A stretch of DNA of 64,000 nt from Amoebidium appalachense (lineage: Eukaryota; Ichthyosporea): assembly GCA_963693365.1 (NCBI GenBank), contig CAVNZM010000001.1, positions 18,600,001-18,664,000 of the forward strand. The letters run 5' to 3'. The position numbers and the translations under genes are program-made. The notes under the pieces were generated by a model. The model saw only the letters and a list, made by a program, of their open reading frames with translations, searched no databases and was not told the origin of the DNA. Within the stretch, counting starts at the first letter, position 1. Each line of letters opens with the position of its first letter. This document shows positions 1 through 24,844 of the stretch, piece after piece.

Positions 1-360
1 AAGAACCTATAAGAGCCAAAGGTTATGCAGAGCTGACCACTTTAACCCGGTCAGTGCAACTTTTTTTGTGTCATCGACAACAAGCCACTACACCTCAAAC
101 CTGCAACCGGAGCTTATCCCACTGTACGCCCGTTCTAGAAGGTGCAAACAGTGGGGTTTTGGTGCTACCACTCAGAAGAATCCAAATAAACATGACTTGG
201 TTGTTCAGGCATAGGCTCAAGTTTGTCCCACCCCCATCATGCTCAACTTATACACTGCCCATGACCACCCACCTGCAGGTCCCTGACTGCATGGGAAGGC
301 CCGCCCGTTGTACTAGTCCCCCCTCTACACAAATAACTTAGGCAAGAACACCGGGCCGTA
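1..360. other. Unique non-coding sequence
   Basis: No convincing gene is visible. The short open frames here have no recognisable domain and no splice context. Base composition is balanced, unlike the repeats that follow. Confidence 0.5.
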
Positions 361-451
361 AGAAACACACACACACATACAAACAAGAATACACAGAAAC
401 ACACACACACACACGCACACACGCACACACGCACACACACACACACACATG

Positions 452-482
<31 letters not shown>

Positions 483-487
483 GTCAC

Positions 488-537
<50 letters not shown>

Positions 538-640
538 GGTGAGGCACACACACACACACACACACACACACACCGTGAGACACACACACACACACCACAC
601 ACAAACACAAACACACAAATAACTACATGTAAACAAGGCA
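361..640. repeat. CA / GA compound microsatellite
   Basis: Alternating CA-rich blocks with a central pure GA run (about 490-533) and more CA after it. Apparent long open frames on either strand are translations of the repeat (CVCV, SLSL) and are not genes. Confidence 0.9.
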
Positions 641-740
641 GCTTGACCTCGCTCACTTCAACACTTCTTACACAGATCTGTTACCTTCTCCATATCGACC
701 CCACCTTCCCCAGCCGCCCCACCCAAACCCCACTTTTGCC

Positions 741-768
741 CGCCAGCCCCCCCCCCCCCCCCCCCCCA

Positions 769-800
<32 letters not shown>

Positions 801-941
801 TTCCGAAGTTCCTTATGCCTTCCTTCCTCCCCCTTCCTCCCTCCCCCCACCACCACCACCAGCACTACCACCACCTCCCTCCCTAGGCACCTACAAGAGA
901 GGCGGGGCAACAAGGTGCCCCTGGCGAGGGGAGGGGAAAGA

Positions 942-982
<41 letters not shown>
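741..982. repeat. Poly-C tract followed by poly-G tract
   Basis: Two long C runs (about 749-799) are followed about 150 bases later by a long G run (about 946-982). Being complementary, they could fold into a C/G hairpin or form an i-motif and G-quadruplex pair. The sequence between them is C-rich with a CCA-type triplet patch. Confidence 0.85.
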
Positions 983-983
<1 letters not shown>

Positions 984-1080
984 GGGTCCTGGGGGGAGGG
1001 GGAGGAAGAGGACCGTGAGAGCATAACAACGTACACCCTCACTGACGTCGACATACACTCACACCAGAACGCGTGTGCGT

Positions 1081-1730
<650 letters not shown>

Positions 1731-2030
1731 GAATTTACCGAAAATTTGACCTAAAGTTTTTAAAAAGTTTTTTCATGTTTTTTCGTGATCGCTTGAGCAG
1801 ATCAAACTGTTTTGCTGGTATCTCAGTGTACGTGTGCAGAGGGTATAACAACACACTAACTGTGAAAACTTGGTGCACTTTGGTTGAACGGTTCCCAAGT
1901 TATTACATTTTTAATTTTTTGAAACGTCCATAACGTTATGCTCAAACCTGCATAACGTTATACAATTTTACTAAGTAAATGTAAATTTGCCTCAAAAAAT
2001 TCGTTAAAGTGCCTTAAACACACACACACA
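1731..2030. other. Unique AT-rich island with paired palindromes
   Basis: This stretch between microsatellites holds two copies of the palindromic core CATAACGTTAT (1929-1940 and 1951-1962), 22 bases start to start. No coding potential is evident. It could be a remnant of a mobile element or a paired protein-binding site. Confidence 0.4.
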
Positions 2031-2034
2031 CTGC

Positions 2035-2182
<148 letters not shown>

Positions 2183-4145
2183 TTAATCAGTCACACACAG
2201 TACACACACATGCGCAATACACACACACACTTACCCTGTGTAACAAACGACACACTGGCACAGTATATTAACCGGCCTCTTTTGGTGCAGTGGCGGTTGG
2301 CAAACACGCACGGTCCGGGTTAGTACTAGGCCAAGACAACGTAACGTTAGATATAATTAGCAGCTTCTGCACAGATCTCGTGTAGGGAGAGAGCAGAGTC
2401 TGACGGGTAGATGTACAAAGACTTAGAATAGAAAGAGAGCTGCCGGGTTTGCATTTCTTTTTTCCGTGAGCAAGAGAAAGAAAAACAATACAGTTTAAGT
2501 AACAAGCATCTAATTCGACTTGTTTCATGTTAGTGGTGGTACATAGTGGGCTCGTACTGATACTAGTGCTACCTCTGCACACTGCACTGTGCAACAGAAC
2601 ACTTTGCACTCAAGTGACCTTTGGATGCAAGGGATACTTGACGAGACGATATATGCAACAAGTAATTTATTATAAAAAGAACAACAGGGTGTCTGTCAGA
2701 GTCTGCTGGTTGCGTTGGACGGTGTGGAAAACAGTCATGGTGTGTTTTTGACCGAACGCCTTCCCGTTGTCTGTATGTGTATGGCTGACAGGGCATTCCA
2801 CAAAAAGGTCGACTGAATGATCACGCTGTACGTGTGTATAATGTTCACACGCCATGCCTACTCTACCCCCAGATAGTGTATTTGGCAGAAACGCACCATG
2901 CAGGCAGTAAATGTTCAACACCCGTAGTACTTGTGTGATGCCCTCATGATCACGAATGGCAAAGAAAAACGCCCAACGCAACAAGCCTGCAAACCCCAAA
3001 ATAACTAAGACGATAGAAATTATCATCTATAATGAAAAGCATCTGTGTAGCATTTTAAGGAAAAAGCAAATATTGTTACGTAAAGGTTTTTGTTTAGGCC
3101 CGAAGTAGCTTCTACGTCGGGCAGCTGGAGCCGCTCCGACAAACGACGGCCCTATGGCGGCCAACCTCGGGTGTTGGAGCGAAGCAAAAAATTGATCGAT
3201 TTTAAAATAGAATTATGGATAAGCAGCCTGAAGCTAGCATTGGTATGATAGCTCCGAGAGAAAGTTACAAAAAAAAGTAAGACACCGTATCACAATACCA
3301 TACTGTGCAGCATTAATAAGGTGATCTAACACGGTCATTTTATAACGGATATACTGGGGGAGAGAAGTAGAAAAGAGAATAAAGCCGCCCATAACCTCCG
3401 GTTCTACCACATTAGCTAACAGGTCACACTTATTGATGGATATGCATCCGCGAGTAATCCGCACCCCACACATATTACACGTACGAGCAGGAGACACCAA
3501 AAACCGATTACAACGCCAAGACATAATCATCTTTGTTTATTTATACGACACAACATCACCAAATGAGCAACAATTGCTAAGCCAATCAGGTGGCGAAAGA
3601 GCTGAAAGTGCCAAAAGGCATTAGATGATATTAAAATATTAAAAGTCGGGGAAGCATTAGACAACCAAAACTAATGTATATGCTTTAACAGCGTCAAATT
3701 ATTATAAGTAATTATTTACATTGGCCTTTACAATGCCATATAATGAGTCACGACAGAGTCCAGTTGGCACAAAATAATGACTATACCTTGCATCAAGCAA
3801 CATTATTAGCATTCCTTAGATGAGATGTTTTTATTGGTTAAATATCATATAGTAATAGTGCACATTCCATCTTTAGGCTTCAATAAACATGCCCGAACCC
3901 AAATTTCTCTTGGCAACATCTCAGTTTTCTCGCACATATAGACTGTTTGTACACTGTACAGAACTCCGCTCTCTCTCCTCATTACGACCCACACACACAT
4001 TCACACAAGAGTCCACAACTCTCCTGGCTGTTTAATTTGCCCTTTCTACTACTCCGGAGGCCGTGTTTTCTCCCGTTGAACCAACCCGTTCATCGCATCA
4101 CACACAACACAACGGACAGTTTGGACTGACACACAGACAAAAAAA
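2183..4145. other. Intergenic sequence upstream of SURF4
   Basis: No gene is recognised. A hairpin with an 11-bp stem and one mismatch lies at 3098-3122 (GCCCGAAGTAG / CTACGTCGGGC) in a small GC-rich patch. The last 250 bases are T/C-rich and probably hold the SURF4 promoter and 5' leader. No clear TATA box was identified. Confidence 0.4.
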
Positions 4146-10641
<6,496 letters not shown>

Positions 10642-11131
10642 GCCTGAGGGGAGAAAACAAATGTGTGTTTCGTGTAGTAATTTGTTTTTGTGGCGGGTTT
10701 ATTGTTCAGTTTTCTAATGGTACTTTCCATAATTAGAGAAATTCAACGTAGAACTTTGCTGGATGTTACCGGATAGATCAGAAACTTGGATGGTGTCTCG
10801 GTACTGTAGTACTGGTACTGAGGGTTTGGAGGAGGAAGAAATTCAGACACATATGCACTGTAAAACTGGCTTTTCCGGGAATTTTACTCATAAGAGATAG
10901 CTGTTTGCTCGTAAAGTAACTGCGAACGAATAAACTGCGAATGGCCATGGCACCTTCTTATACGGTGTAATCAAATCAACAGATGTACTGTGTATATGCA
11001 GCCTGAATGCTTTATGATAACGCTTCTACCTCTACTGTATGTAAGCAGAACAATGTTAACACAATGCTAGTCACTGCACGACAGTCTGCCAACACCTCCC
11101 CCTGGGCCACTCTATGATTTGCAAGCATCGT
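10642..11131. other. Convergent 3' region of SURF4 and BTB gene
   Basis: 490 bases between two convergent stop codons. A plus-strand AATAAA lies at 10929-10934, 288 bases after the SURF4 stop. A minus-strand AATAAA (TTTATT on the plus strand, 10698-10703) lies about 430 bases after the BTB gene stop. If both are used, the two transcripts overlap. Confidence 0.5.
10929..10934 (+). terminator. Candidate SURF4 polyadenylation signal
   Basis: Canonical AATAAA in unique sequence, 288 bases downstream of the SURF4 stop codon. It is the best candidate seen in the 3' flank. Confidence 0.5.
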
Positions 11132-12127
11132 TTACTTGAGCAACTCTACGCGGGTGCCTGGTTTGCAATTGTAAATGATAACAGCCACCCTGTACTGCCC
11201 GCCCGCAGCAATAGTGTATGCCGTGCCATAGTCGACACCGTTGACTGCAAACGACACCTTCCCGTCACTGTGCAGACGAATGCCAACCGTCACTCCGTTG
11301 CACACTGCACTGTCGATGTACCTTGTACCACCCGGCTGTTCGGCCTGCAATTGACTGCAGAGTGATCCGTTTTTTGTGCTCAGGTACCAGCCGCACATAG
11401 TGTGTGGCGCCGGCCTTGCCACTGGGGCGCCGTACGCGTCAGTGACTGTCCCGTTTGTGCGTGTAGCCGCAACTGCAGCAACATGGATTGCCCGCAGTGA
11501 CCTCGAGGGAGCCAGACCAATCATTGTACTACTGTGACTCCCCCTGCCAGTCATGGTGTCCAGGATGCGCATGCGCACCTCCGAGAAGCCACTCTTAGGC
11601 CATGCCACCTCCGGACCCACTAGTACTACCGTGGCCCAGCCCGAGCTCATCTCACGGGTGCCGGCCGGTTTGGTTGCTGTGCGACCGTCATTCGAGAGGG
11701 TGATCGCCGGATCACGGCCATCTAGAAACACCCTAGATGGCCGTGTCGCCGGATGTGCCGTTTGTACCCATTTGAGTTCTCCTATGTGGCCAACACTGGG
11801 CTTTAGTTCTTCCACCAGCCCGTCCAAACCGTAGAATTCGGCGTCCTTCTTCAACAATGCCTTTTCTTTCCTTGTGAGAAACTCCGTTTCCAACTCCCGT
11901 CCTCTCAGATGGTCTGCTACATAATCAAAAACGGCCGGGTTTCTGTTGATAAAAAATGCGCCATTCCTGTCTTGTTTTGTGTTCCAGGAGCCCGAAAACA
12001 TGGCGGCAAAGAACGAGCCTGGCTTGCTGGTCAGGTCCTGTAGGGAGAGGGCAAAGTGGGTGCCCCCAACGTTGAGGGTGATGGGGTCGGCCGGGTTGCT
12101 GGCAAAGAGCTTGGAATCCATGATCAT
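11132..12127 (-). CDS. BTB/T1 (KCTD-like) protein with SPRY-like C-terminal half
   Basis: Single-exon gene of 331 residues. Residues about 15-105 form a potassium-channel tetramerisation type BTB domain: DPITLNVGGTHFALSLQDL, a GSFFAAMFSG segment, an FINRNPAVFDYVADHLR helix and an EAEFYGLDGL-like end (here DAEFYGLDGL). Such domains oligomerise and often recruit CUL3. Residues about 120-331 resemble a SPRY/concanavalin-like fold: a GWYL block at 246, then VGIRLHSDGKVSFAVNGVDYG, the usual strand and NG turn of that family. The domain pairing is inferred from motif spacing. A second ATG two codons in (M3) has the better start context (ATGG), so the true start may be there. It is the only multi-domain gene here without introns, and inverted element copies flank it. 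No transmembrane segment, so it is not a channel subunit. Confidence 0.85.
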   Translation of the reverse strand: MIMDSKLFASNPADPITLNVGGTHFALSLQDLTSKPGSFFAAMFSGSWNTKQDRNGAFFINRNPAVFDYVADHLRGRELETEFLTRKEKALLKKDAEFYGLDGLVEELKPSVGHIGELKWVQTAHPATRPSRVFLDGRDPAITLSNDGRTATKPAGTREMSSGWATVVLVGPEVAWPKSGFSEVRMRILDTMTGRGSHSSTMIGLAPSRSLRAIHVAAVAATRTNGTVTDAYGAPVARPAPHTMCGWYLSTKNGSLCSQLQAEQPGGTRYIDSAVCNGVTVGIRLHSDGKVSFAVNGVDYGTAYTIAAGGQYRVAVIIYNCKPGTRVELLK

Positions 12128-13494
12128 GTCCAGTCCATGTTGGCAGTTGTGTGACTCATGACAGTACTAGTGTGCCTTCTCACTCTGGCCTGTGTACGTT
12201 TTCATTGCGATCGTGGCCAAAAGGGGGACCAAAGCATGGGACAGACTGAAAATGGTCTAACTAGGTGCCGTGTTTATTCAAGACTCTGTATATATACTGT
12301 GCGTATCTAATTAGATATGCAGGAATATTTACACTGAACTATGTTGCAAGGGCCGGGTTAACGTTGGATACGATGATCGACAAATAAGAGACGTGAATTA
12401 TATGAGACTGAACAGATGTGAGAGCTAGCCGATCGATGTTAAGCTTTTTATACTTGCTAGGGTGCCCAGGCTAGCCCCAACAAATCTATAAGTACTATCA
12501 GTGGTCACTCGTGTCACGTCACCCGTGTCAACCACTTGGCTAAACTGTGGGTTGGTGAAATTGCACGGCATGTGCATTTGTACTGCCCATAATTCTCCTT
12601 TACTCTAATAACCTACCCCTTAGCACATATTTTTCTTAGAAATGTAAACTAAATCACAGAGCCAGAAAATTTAGTTAGCTATAGCTAGAGCTAAACAAAG
12701 CAAACACATCCAAGATCACAGGCATGTCAAACCCGGCCCCTGTACATGTGTTCGTGTTCGTGTTCGTGTTCGTACGTTCAATGTTCATTGACTGGTTTCG
12801 TTCACACACACTAAGTTTTATATCATAATACGATGCTGCATGTGCACAGCCCAGCCGCCATATGACCAAGTCTTCCATTTTTCAAGGGTTTCAAGGGTAC
12901 GAGTTGGCACGTGATCAGTCTGTAGTCGGCATAGGAAAATATGTACACACAGACTGGAAAGCCGTATATCACATTTATTGGTAGCCATCAGGGTGTTTAT
13001 TCATATTGACGGTCCTGTATAACTTACTGAGGTGTAAAAGGTGGGCTCAGCCTGGAATATTAATATTGTATGGAACCCCAGCATGCTATGTTGTGAGAGA
13101 GACATCTTGAACACTGATTCATGACCAAAAGTCACCCCCCCCCCCCCCCCCCCCCCCCCTCTCCTCCCCTTCCCCCCAGGCGGCCTCCCCACCCACCGGG
13201 CCGGGCCCAGATCCATGGCCACCGTCGCAACAGAAATGCACGTCCTCTACTGCCCTTGCTGAGCAAGCACACACATGTAAGATATCTGGACCCAATATAC
13301 CATGAATGGAAAACCCAAGCCTGTATATGCATGCATGCACTAAGTGCAGCTTGTATGCACTTCACGCATACTTGGACTAATAACTTTAACGAGGGTGAGA
13401 GCTACAGGGGCCAAAACCTCGACTGTTTGGTGCCTACATTTGCATGGCTCTGCAGGTTAGGGGTGGGGTGGGATGGGCGGGTGGGTAGTGGTAG
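12128..13494. other. Intergenic, upstream of BTB gene
   Basis: Mostly unique AT-rich sequence with no recognised gene. A short TGTTCG tandem repeat sits at about 12746-12775, and a poly-C tract at 13135-13160. The promoter of the minus-strand BTB gene should lie just above 12127, but no clear element was identified. Confidence 0.4.
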
Positions 13495-13508
13495 TTTTTT
13501 TTTTTTTT

Positions 13509-13539
<31 letters not shown>

Positions 13540-13786
13540 GTTGAATGCGTCAAAAAGTACGAAGTACACAAGAACATACGGATAACACGATGCAGAATGC
13601 AAGCCATACATAAAGAGTATGCATAATAAGCAGAGCCCATCCTCGGGGGGGCCCACGTCATCCACAGTACCCGAGTTTCGACCTATTCCCCTCGTTAACG
13701 AAACCCAACTCAGATACTGTTTCACTTGAACATGAGTAGGTCACCCGTCTTGATCAGAGACGAGCAGGGTTGCTTATGCAGGCAAG
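13495..13786 (-). mobile_element. Poly-C-tailed dispersed element, copy B (inverted)
   Basis: Reverse-oriented copy whose plus strand reads T run, G run, then TTGAATGCGTC, ending GCTTATGCAGGCAAG. On its own strand it ends in poly-C followed by poly-A. Apart from a few substitutions it matches copy A at 10047-10315, so the two form an inverted pair around the BTB gene with both tails facing inward. Confidence 0.7.
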
Positions 13787-15719
13787 GGGGGGGGGGGGGG
13801 GGGGGGGGCTGTAATGTGCGTGACCGAGTAGCTGTTATAGTTATTAGGTCTGTATGTTACACTAACTACGCATAGATGAAGGACACTGTCAGAGCAGAAG
13901 TATGCAGCACACAAGTGCTTGCAAAGTGCATCCATACGGCGTGTGTAGAGCACTTTTCTGAGACAGGCACCAACCCAAGTTTCGATCCGTTTACCTCACA
14001 CACCAAACCTGAGATACTGCTTCATTCAAATGGGGCGAGGCCGAGGGGTCAGGGGAGGGGGAGACCCATACCAATGTTTGGGTGACTTCAATCTGTGTGT
14101 ACACATCTGATCCTCGTGTCCATGAGGTGCGTGTCGGTGCCACACGTGATTGTTTGTGATGACCATGTTGAGGTTGAGTGTGTGTGTGGCTTAACTAATG
14201 GTAGTGCGGACATGTCACTCATGTTGAATATTGTCAAATCAGGCTGGTGAAAAAAGGGAACCGGTAAATATTACCGTAGTGATTTCGTTTTTGGGAAAGA
14301 ACGCTCTATATGAGTGAGTGAGGTGCATTCGAGGCTCAGATAGCTAACTTGAGATTTGTGATTTGTGCATGCATATATATACCGTGCCTTCGGTGAGATC
14401 GTATACAAAGTCGCGAGGTCGAACAGTTTTGGCTGAAGATCCTACGGCTGACAACTTAGCCATCTGTGTAGTCCAGCTCGCAATTCTAGCAACTCGAATT
14501 ACAATATTATGTAAAAAGGGGGTCGAAAACAGCCATGACTAGAACTTATGGTGGATTGTGAAAGTCTGGAACTCAAAATGTTACCGATGTCAGGAGCAGG
14601 CAAGTAAATTAGTAAATTCCAAACCGTTTTGTTCTAGCCTCGACGAAAACCTCAACTAGGAGAGCAAGCAGTTGCTTCTTGTGACATGCATAGCAGCACC
14701 CGTAACGCAAACTGGTGTCATGTGTGGAAAAATTGTGCTGTTGCTGTGCATATCTGCCCGGTGTCGTGTTGAAACTGCAGTGATACACCCAAGATCTCTA
14801 ATAAAATGGAGCCTCGATCGCGAGGCTGTACATAGATTCTGTGGAAAAAAGCAGGAGCATTCATGCGTGTCATGATCACGGTGGTTGTCTTTTCATGAGC
14901 TATTATTGAAAAAGCATAGGGCCGTGTGTCACATGCACGTGTGCGTGTGACTGTGTGACTGTGAACATCTTGCCCGGGTGTATGCCTATTGTACAAAACC
15001 TTCGTTCACACACACGCCTATTTTTTGTAAGGTTGTTTTGCGTTTTTCACTTGCAGACGGTGTCTGTGTTGTTGGTGCCAGCAACCAATGTGTGAGCCGC
15101 TCATAAGACCATTATTGGAAGGACGGTGGCCCAACTTGTGCCAATCGGAAGCGACCTTCCATAAAAGGGCTATAGTTCCTGTTTCCTATTGGCTATTCAG
15201 TCGTCATAACCCGAAGTGGCTCTTCTGTGTGTGCACTGGCACCACCTGAAAGTTGTGAAGCTTTTTTCCGTTTTGAATAATCTGCTGATTGTTGAACTTA
15301 GTAGACATAGATTACACTGGTTACACGGTATAGGAATGCGGCGGGTTTTTTTGCGTCCACTTCGTATATGAGAACTTAGGAGTGTGAGGTAGTAAGTTGT
15401 AAAACCTGCACCCTTTCTTCTGCCTTTCGTAAGCTCGTTACGTATGACTACCAGAGTAAGCACATGAAAAGGCGGCATGTTGGATCAAGCTTCCCGGGTG
15501 CTAAGTAAACCATAACAAAACGTTAGCAGACGTCCTGCTATATACATAAGCCGTAAGAGAATGTGCGCGAGAATTACTTTGCCCAAATGAAAGATTAGTC
15601 GCAGCACTAGTTGCCAAACCCCACCCTACTCTTTTCAAAGCTGCTTGTCTGCACATTTGTTTGTTATTTTGAATTTTTCCAAGAAATACCAAAGCAGCTG
15701 TATTGAGCGCAACCTTGTT
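13787..15719. other. Intergenic, upstream of PP2C gene
   Basis: A G run (13787-13808) is followed by unique AT-richer sequence. No conserved gene was recognised in either orientation; short open frames lack domains. It should contain the promoter of the phosphatase gene near its right end. Confidence 0.4.
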
Positions 15720-21808
<6,089 letters not shown>

Positions 21809-21994
21809 GTGTCTCCAGATGTTTATGTTCTGAATAGATTGTTGGTGTCTCCAGATATATTCTAGGTGGGTGGTTTTAAGTTCGTTGGGGCGTGTCTGTT
21901 CGGCACCATTGCAGATTGGGTGTGTGGTGTAGCTGCAGTGCTCCGAACGAAACGTGCTGCTGTGTTCTCTAAGGAAAAATGCTTCCATTGACAT

Positions 21995-21998
<4 letters not shown>

Positions 21999-22034
<36 letters not shown>

Positions 22035-22061
22035 GTTGGTTGGGTGGGTGTGTGGGTGGGG

Positions 22062-22147
<86 letters not shown>
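21999..22147. repeat. T run plus about 83-base uninterrupted G run
   Basis: About 35 T lead through TTGGTTGGTTGGGTGGGTGT into a pure G run from about 22065 to 22147, the longest homopolymer in the window. Strong G-quadruplex potential on the plus strand. The length may also reflect assembly consensus uncertainty. Confidence 0.9.
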
Positions 22148-22148
<1 letters not shown>

Positions 22149-22488
22149 TTATTGGAGCCTGTATTGCCCTTTGTTTGCTATCGTAGCCTTCAGTATGCAC
22201 CGATAAAACGCAATATATGTAGTATGTCTGTATGCACGCGTATATGCTTGATTAGTGATTAGCGATTGAGTCTGTAATAGATTTGCAGTCTAAAGTGAAG
22301 AGTTGACACGCGCGCACTCACACCCACCTAATGGATACCGTGCATATATTTACCACCCACACACGCACACACAAACATATGTAATGGGAGATGTGCCGGC
22401 CGCTTGGTGTGTTAAAGTTTGCCCCGGCATGCACGATGGCTGGGTGTTAGAATGATTCATTAATTAAATAAAGTAACCGACAAGTCAT

Positions 22489-22538
<50 letters not shown>

Positions 22539-22690
22539 TCGCCCTTTCCTTATCTCGCTCTCTTTCTCTCTCTCTCTCTGGATCTCTAGATCTCTCCGTA
22601 CCCTCTCTCCCTCTTCTCCCCCTCCCTCCCTCCCTCCCTCCCTCCCTCCCTCCCTCCCTCCCTCTCTCGCTCTCTCCTTCCCTCTGTCTT
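22489..22690. repeat. (CT)n and (CCCT)n arrays
   Basis: CT dinucleotide array (about 22489-22536), a mixed CT stretch, then about eleven CCCT tetranucleotides (22618-22664) and more CT-rich sequence. Confidence 0.9.
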
Positions 22691-22729
22691 TCTTCCCCTG
22701 ATCCCACCTCACCCCCACCCCCACCCCAT

Positions 22730-22862
22730 ATTCCAACTGATGCAATCACTGTGTGCTGTGCAAAGCTGCTTTGTGCTATCTTTCGTGAATTCCGGACATC
22801 TGCATACATCGTACACAGTGAGTCACACATGTATGCCCCCCCCCCACCCCCCCCCCCACCCG
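22730..22862 (+). repeat. Diverged poly-C-tailed element fragment
   Basis: Reads ...AACTGATGCAATCACTGTGT then TGCTGTGCAAAGCTGCTTTG, parallel to the TGATGCATG...TGCTCTGCAAAATC block of the copy at 58256, and runs into an interrupted poly-C tract. Confidence 0.4.
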
Positions 22863-23559
22863 GGCCTGGGCTGTACACACAAACATACAAATCAATAAAG
22901 TCATTACAAAAAAAAAGAAACATACAAACCACTCTCTTATCTCCAACTGGACCCCCCTCCCACCTCAACTCATTCACTCCTTTCCTTCCTCATTCGAACC
23001 TCGATACCTCGAACCCTCAGTCTGAGACGCCGCCAAAGTTTGAGGTTCATCCGTGTCAGCTGTTTGAAATCCAAATCCCCCCCCCTCCCCCCCTCCCCCC
23101 CCCCCCTCCTCCCCTCCCCCCCGGGGGCTTCTTCCCTTCAGGCCCCACGAACCACGTACGTGTGCGCGCACACGCGTCTGAGTACAGTGTGTGGTGTATG
23201 CATACGTAGTCAAAATCTGTGTGTTTGTGTGCACATGTATACCGTCATGCATGATGTATGTTGGTGTGTGTGTTACATGAACTTGTGGGGAAGGTGGGGA
23301 AAGAGGAGGCCTGGACTCAGAGGGGAGGGGGGGGGGGGGGGGGGGGGGGGTTGCAAGTAGTAGTAAGTTGCAAATTAGGTATATTGAATTTTATGTTTGG
23401 GTACTCCCTGCCTGAGTGTGTGTGGCCAGGTGCACATGGGCGATTGTTTCGGTAGCTGTGCACGAGTTGGTTGTGCCTGTGCGCTATTAACTTTAGGCAT
23501 GTACGTGTTCGTGTATGGACGAGCACACCATGGGGATAGAAGAAAGTTTTTATTAAACT

Positions 23560-23591
23560 TAAAAAAAAAAAAACAGGAATATGGGGAGGAA

Positions 23592-23633
<42 letters not shown>

Positions 23634-23714
23634 CCCTTCCGTGTTCTTCCTACGTAGCTCTGAGCACTGCCCATTTTCTTACTTACGCGTGTAGCTCCCT
23701 TTTTTTTTTTTTTT

Positions 23715-23766
<52 letters not shown>

Positions 23767-24017
23767 GGGGGGGGGGGGGGGGGGGGGGAGTAAAACAAAA
23801 CCTTAAAAAAAAGTAGGAATATCGCAAAAAAGGTTTCATAAAATTGAAAAAAAGCAGGAATATTGCAATCTCATTAAACTTTGCATGGACTTGCATGGAC
23901 ATGGATACGCACACGATTGCACCATATTCCTTTTTTTTAATTTTTTTTAATCTATATATGTAGTTTTATAAAAACTGTTTTTGCGCTATTCCTACGTTTT
24001 TAGTTTTTCTGTTTTAT

Positions 24018-24048
<31 letters not shown>

Positions 24049-24190
24049 CCCCAAATGGCCAAACACAGAAATTTGGGCTGGAAGATTTGGCGTGCGCAAA
24101 AAAAGTTCTTTTTCAAAACAACCAAAAAAAATAGAAAAAAAGTAGGAATAAGACAACCAAAAAAAGTAGGAAAAAAGTAGGAATATTGAT
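23560..24190. repeat. Cluster of A-run + GTAGGAATAT motifs
   Basis: A short motif, A-run then (G)(T/C)AGGAATAT, occurs near 23562, 23808, 23852, 24142, 24165 and 24174, with an inverted copy (TATTCCTACGTTTTT) near 23983. Isolated copies occur at 41040 and 48090. The segment is AT-rich and non-coding. Confidence 0.65.
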
Positions 24191-24454
24191 GCCACCAGCT
24201 GTACGTCAGCATACATCTGTTTTTTTTATTTCCACCTCTCAGCTGTTACAGGCTCAAACCCTCCCATATCAGCACTGCCACCGACAATGCATCAAACAAC
24301 GTCACTTGAAAACCTTGGGGCCACAGGCCCGGCTCTCACATTATTATTATGATGACTCGGAGGATCAGGGCTGTCAGGAAATTGATAACTCTATAGCTAA
24401 CTGAAATAAACTAATAGCCTGGGGGGCATAATACAATGCCTCTGTTCCAGGTTG

Positions 24455-24460
24455 TTTATT
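24455..24460 (-). terminator. Candidate polyadenylation signal, minus-strand receptor gene
   Basis: TTTATT on the plus strand, AATAAA on the minus, 385 bases past the stop of the receptor-like gene. Position and motif fit; usage is untested. Confidence 0.4.
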
Positions 24461-24732
24461 TTCTTCTCAAACTGCTATACTGTGAACGATATGACATCGA
24501 TAAATCAGTAACTGTAAATCCTTAAGCCAAGAAACAAATAAAAATTTACGTGTCCATCAAAACTCATGGTGTATGATGTGTTCTTCATGTGTGCGACTGG
24601 TGTTACTCAGACCCATATGGCATGGACATTTTGTCAAAGCCAAGAAACAGAAAACCACTGTAGACCCATCACAAGTGTAAATGACTCGGTGTGCATGCAG
24701 TGTGAGTAATGAGGTAAAACCCCAGGTAGCGC

Positions 24733-24844
24733 TCACATATTGCCAGGTCCCAGGTTGGAGGGTGTGCGGGGAACACTACCGTTTGCCCTAATGTGTCCAA
24801 ATGCCTCCATACTTGCCGCTGCGATGCTGCCCCGGTTGTTGTTG
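24733..24844 (-). other. Alternative-frame tail continuation of receptor gene
   Basis: Immediately after the receptor stop codon, the neighbouring frame stays open to a stop at 24733 and encodes NNNNRGSIAAASMEAFG followed by a Ser/Pro/Asn-rich end. ASMEAFG repeats the SSSMEAFG motif of the cytoplasmic tail, so this is probably real tail sequence reached by a small intron (donor GTGGTG, acceptor GCATCGCAG keeps frame) or separated by a frameshift. Confidence 0.45.

Larger units (their letters stand above)
21809..24454. repeat. Repeat-rich intergenic region after PP2C
   Basis: No gene was seen. Contents: a T run then an exceptionally long G run (21999-22147), a candidate AATAAA (22467-22472), CT and CCCT arrays on the plus strand (22489-22680), a diverged element fragment (about 22730-22860), C and G runs (23075-23350), T runs (23596-23631, 23701-23726), a GT then G run (23729-23788), a cluster of A-rich GTAGGAATAT motifs (23560-24190) and a C run (24019-24045). 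Confidence 0.75.
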
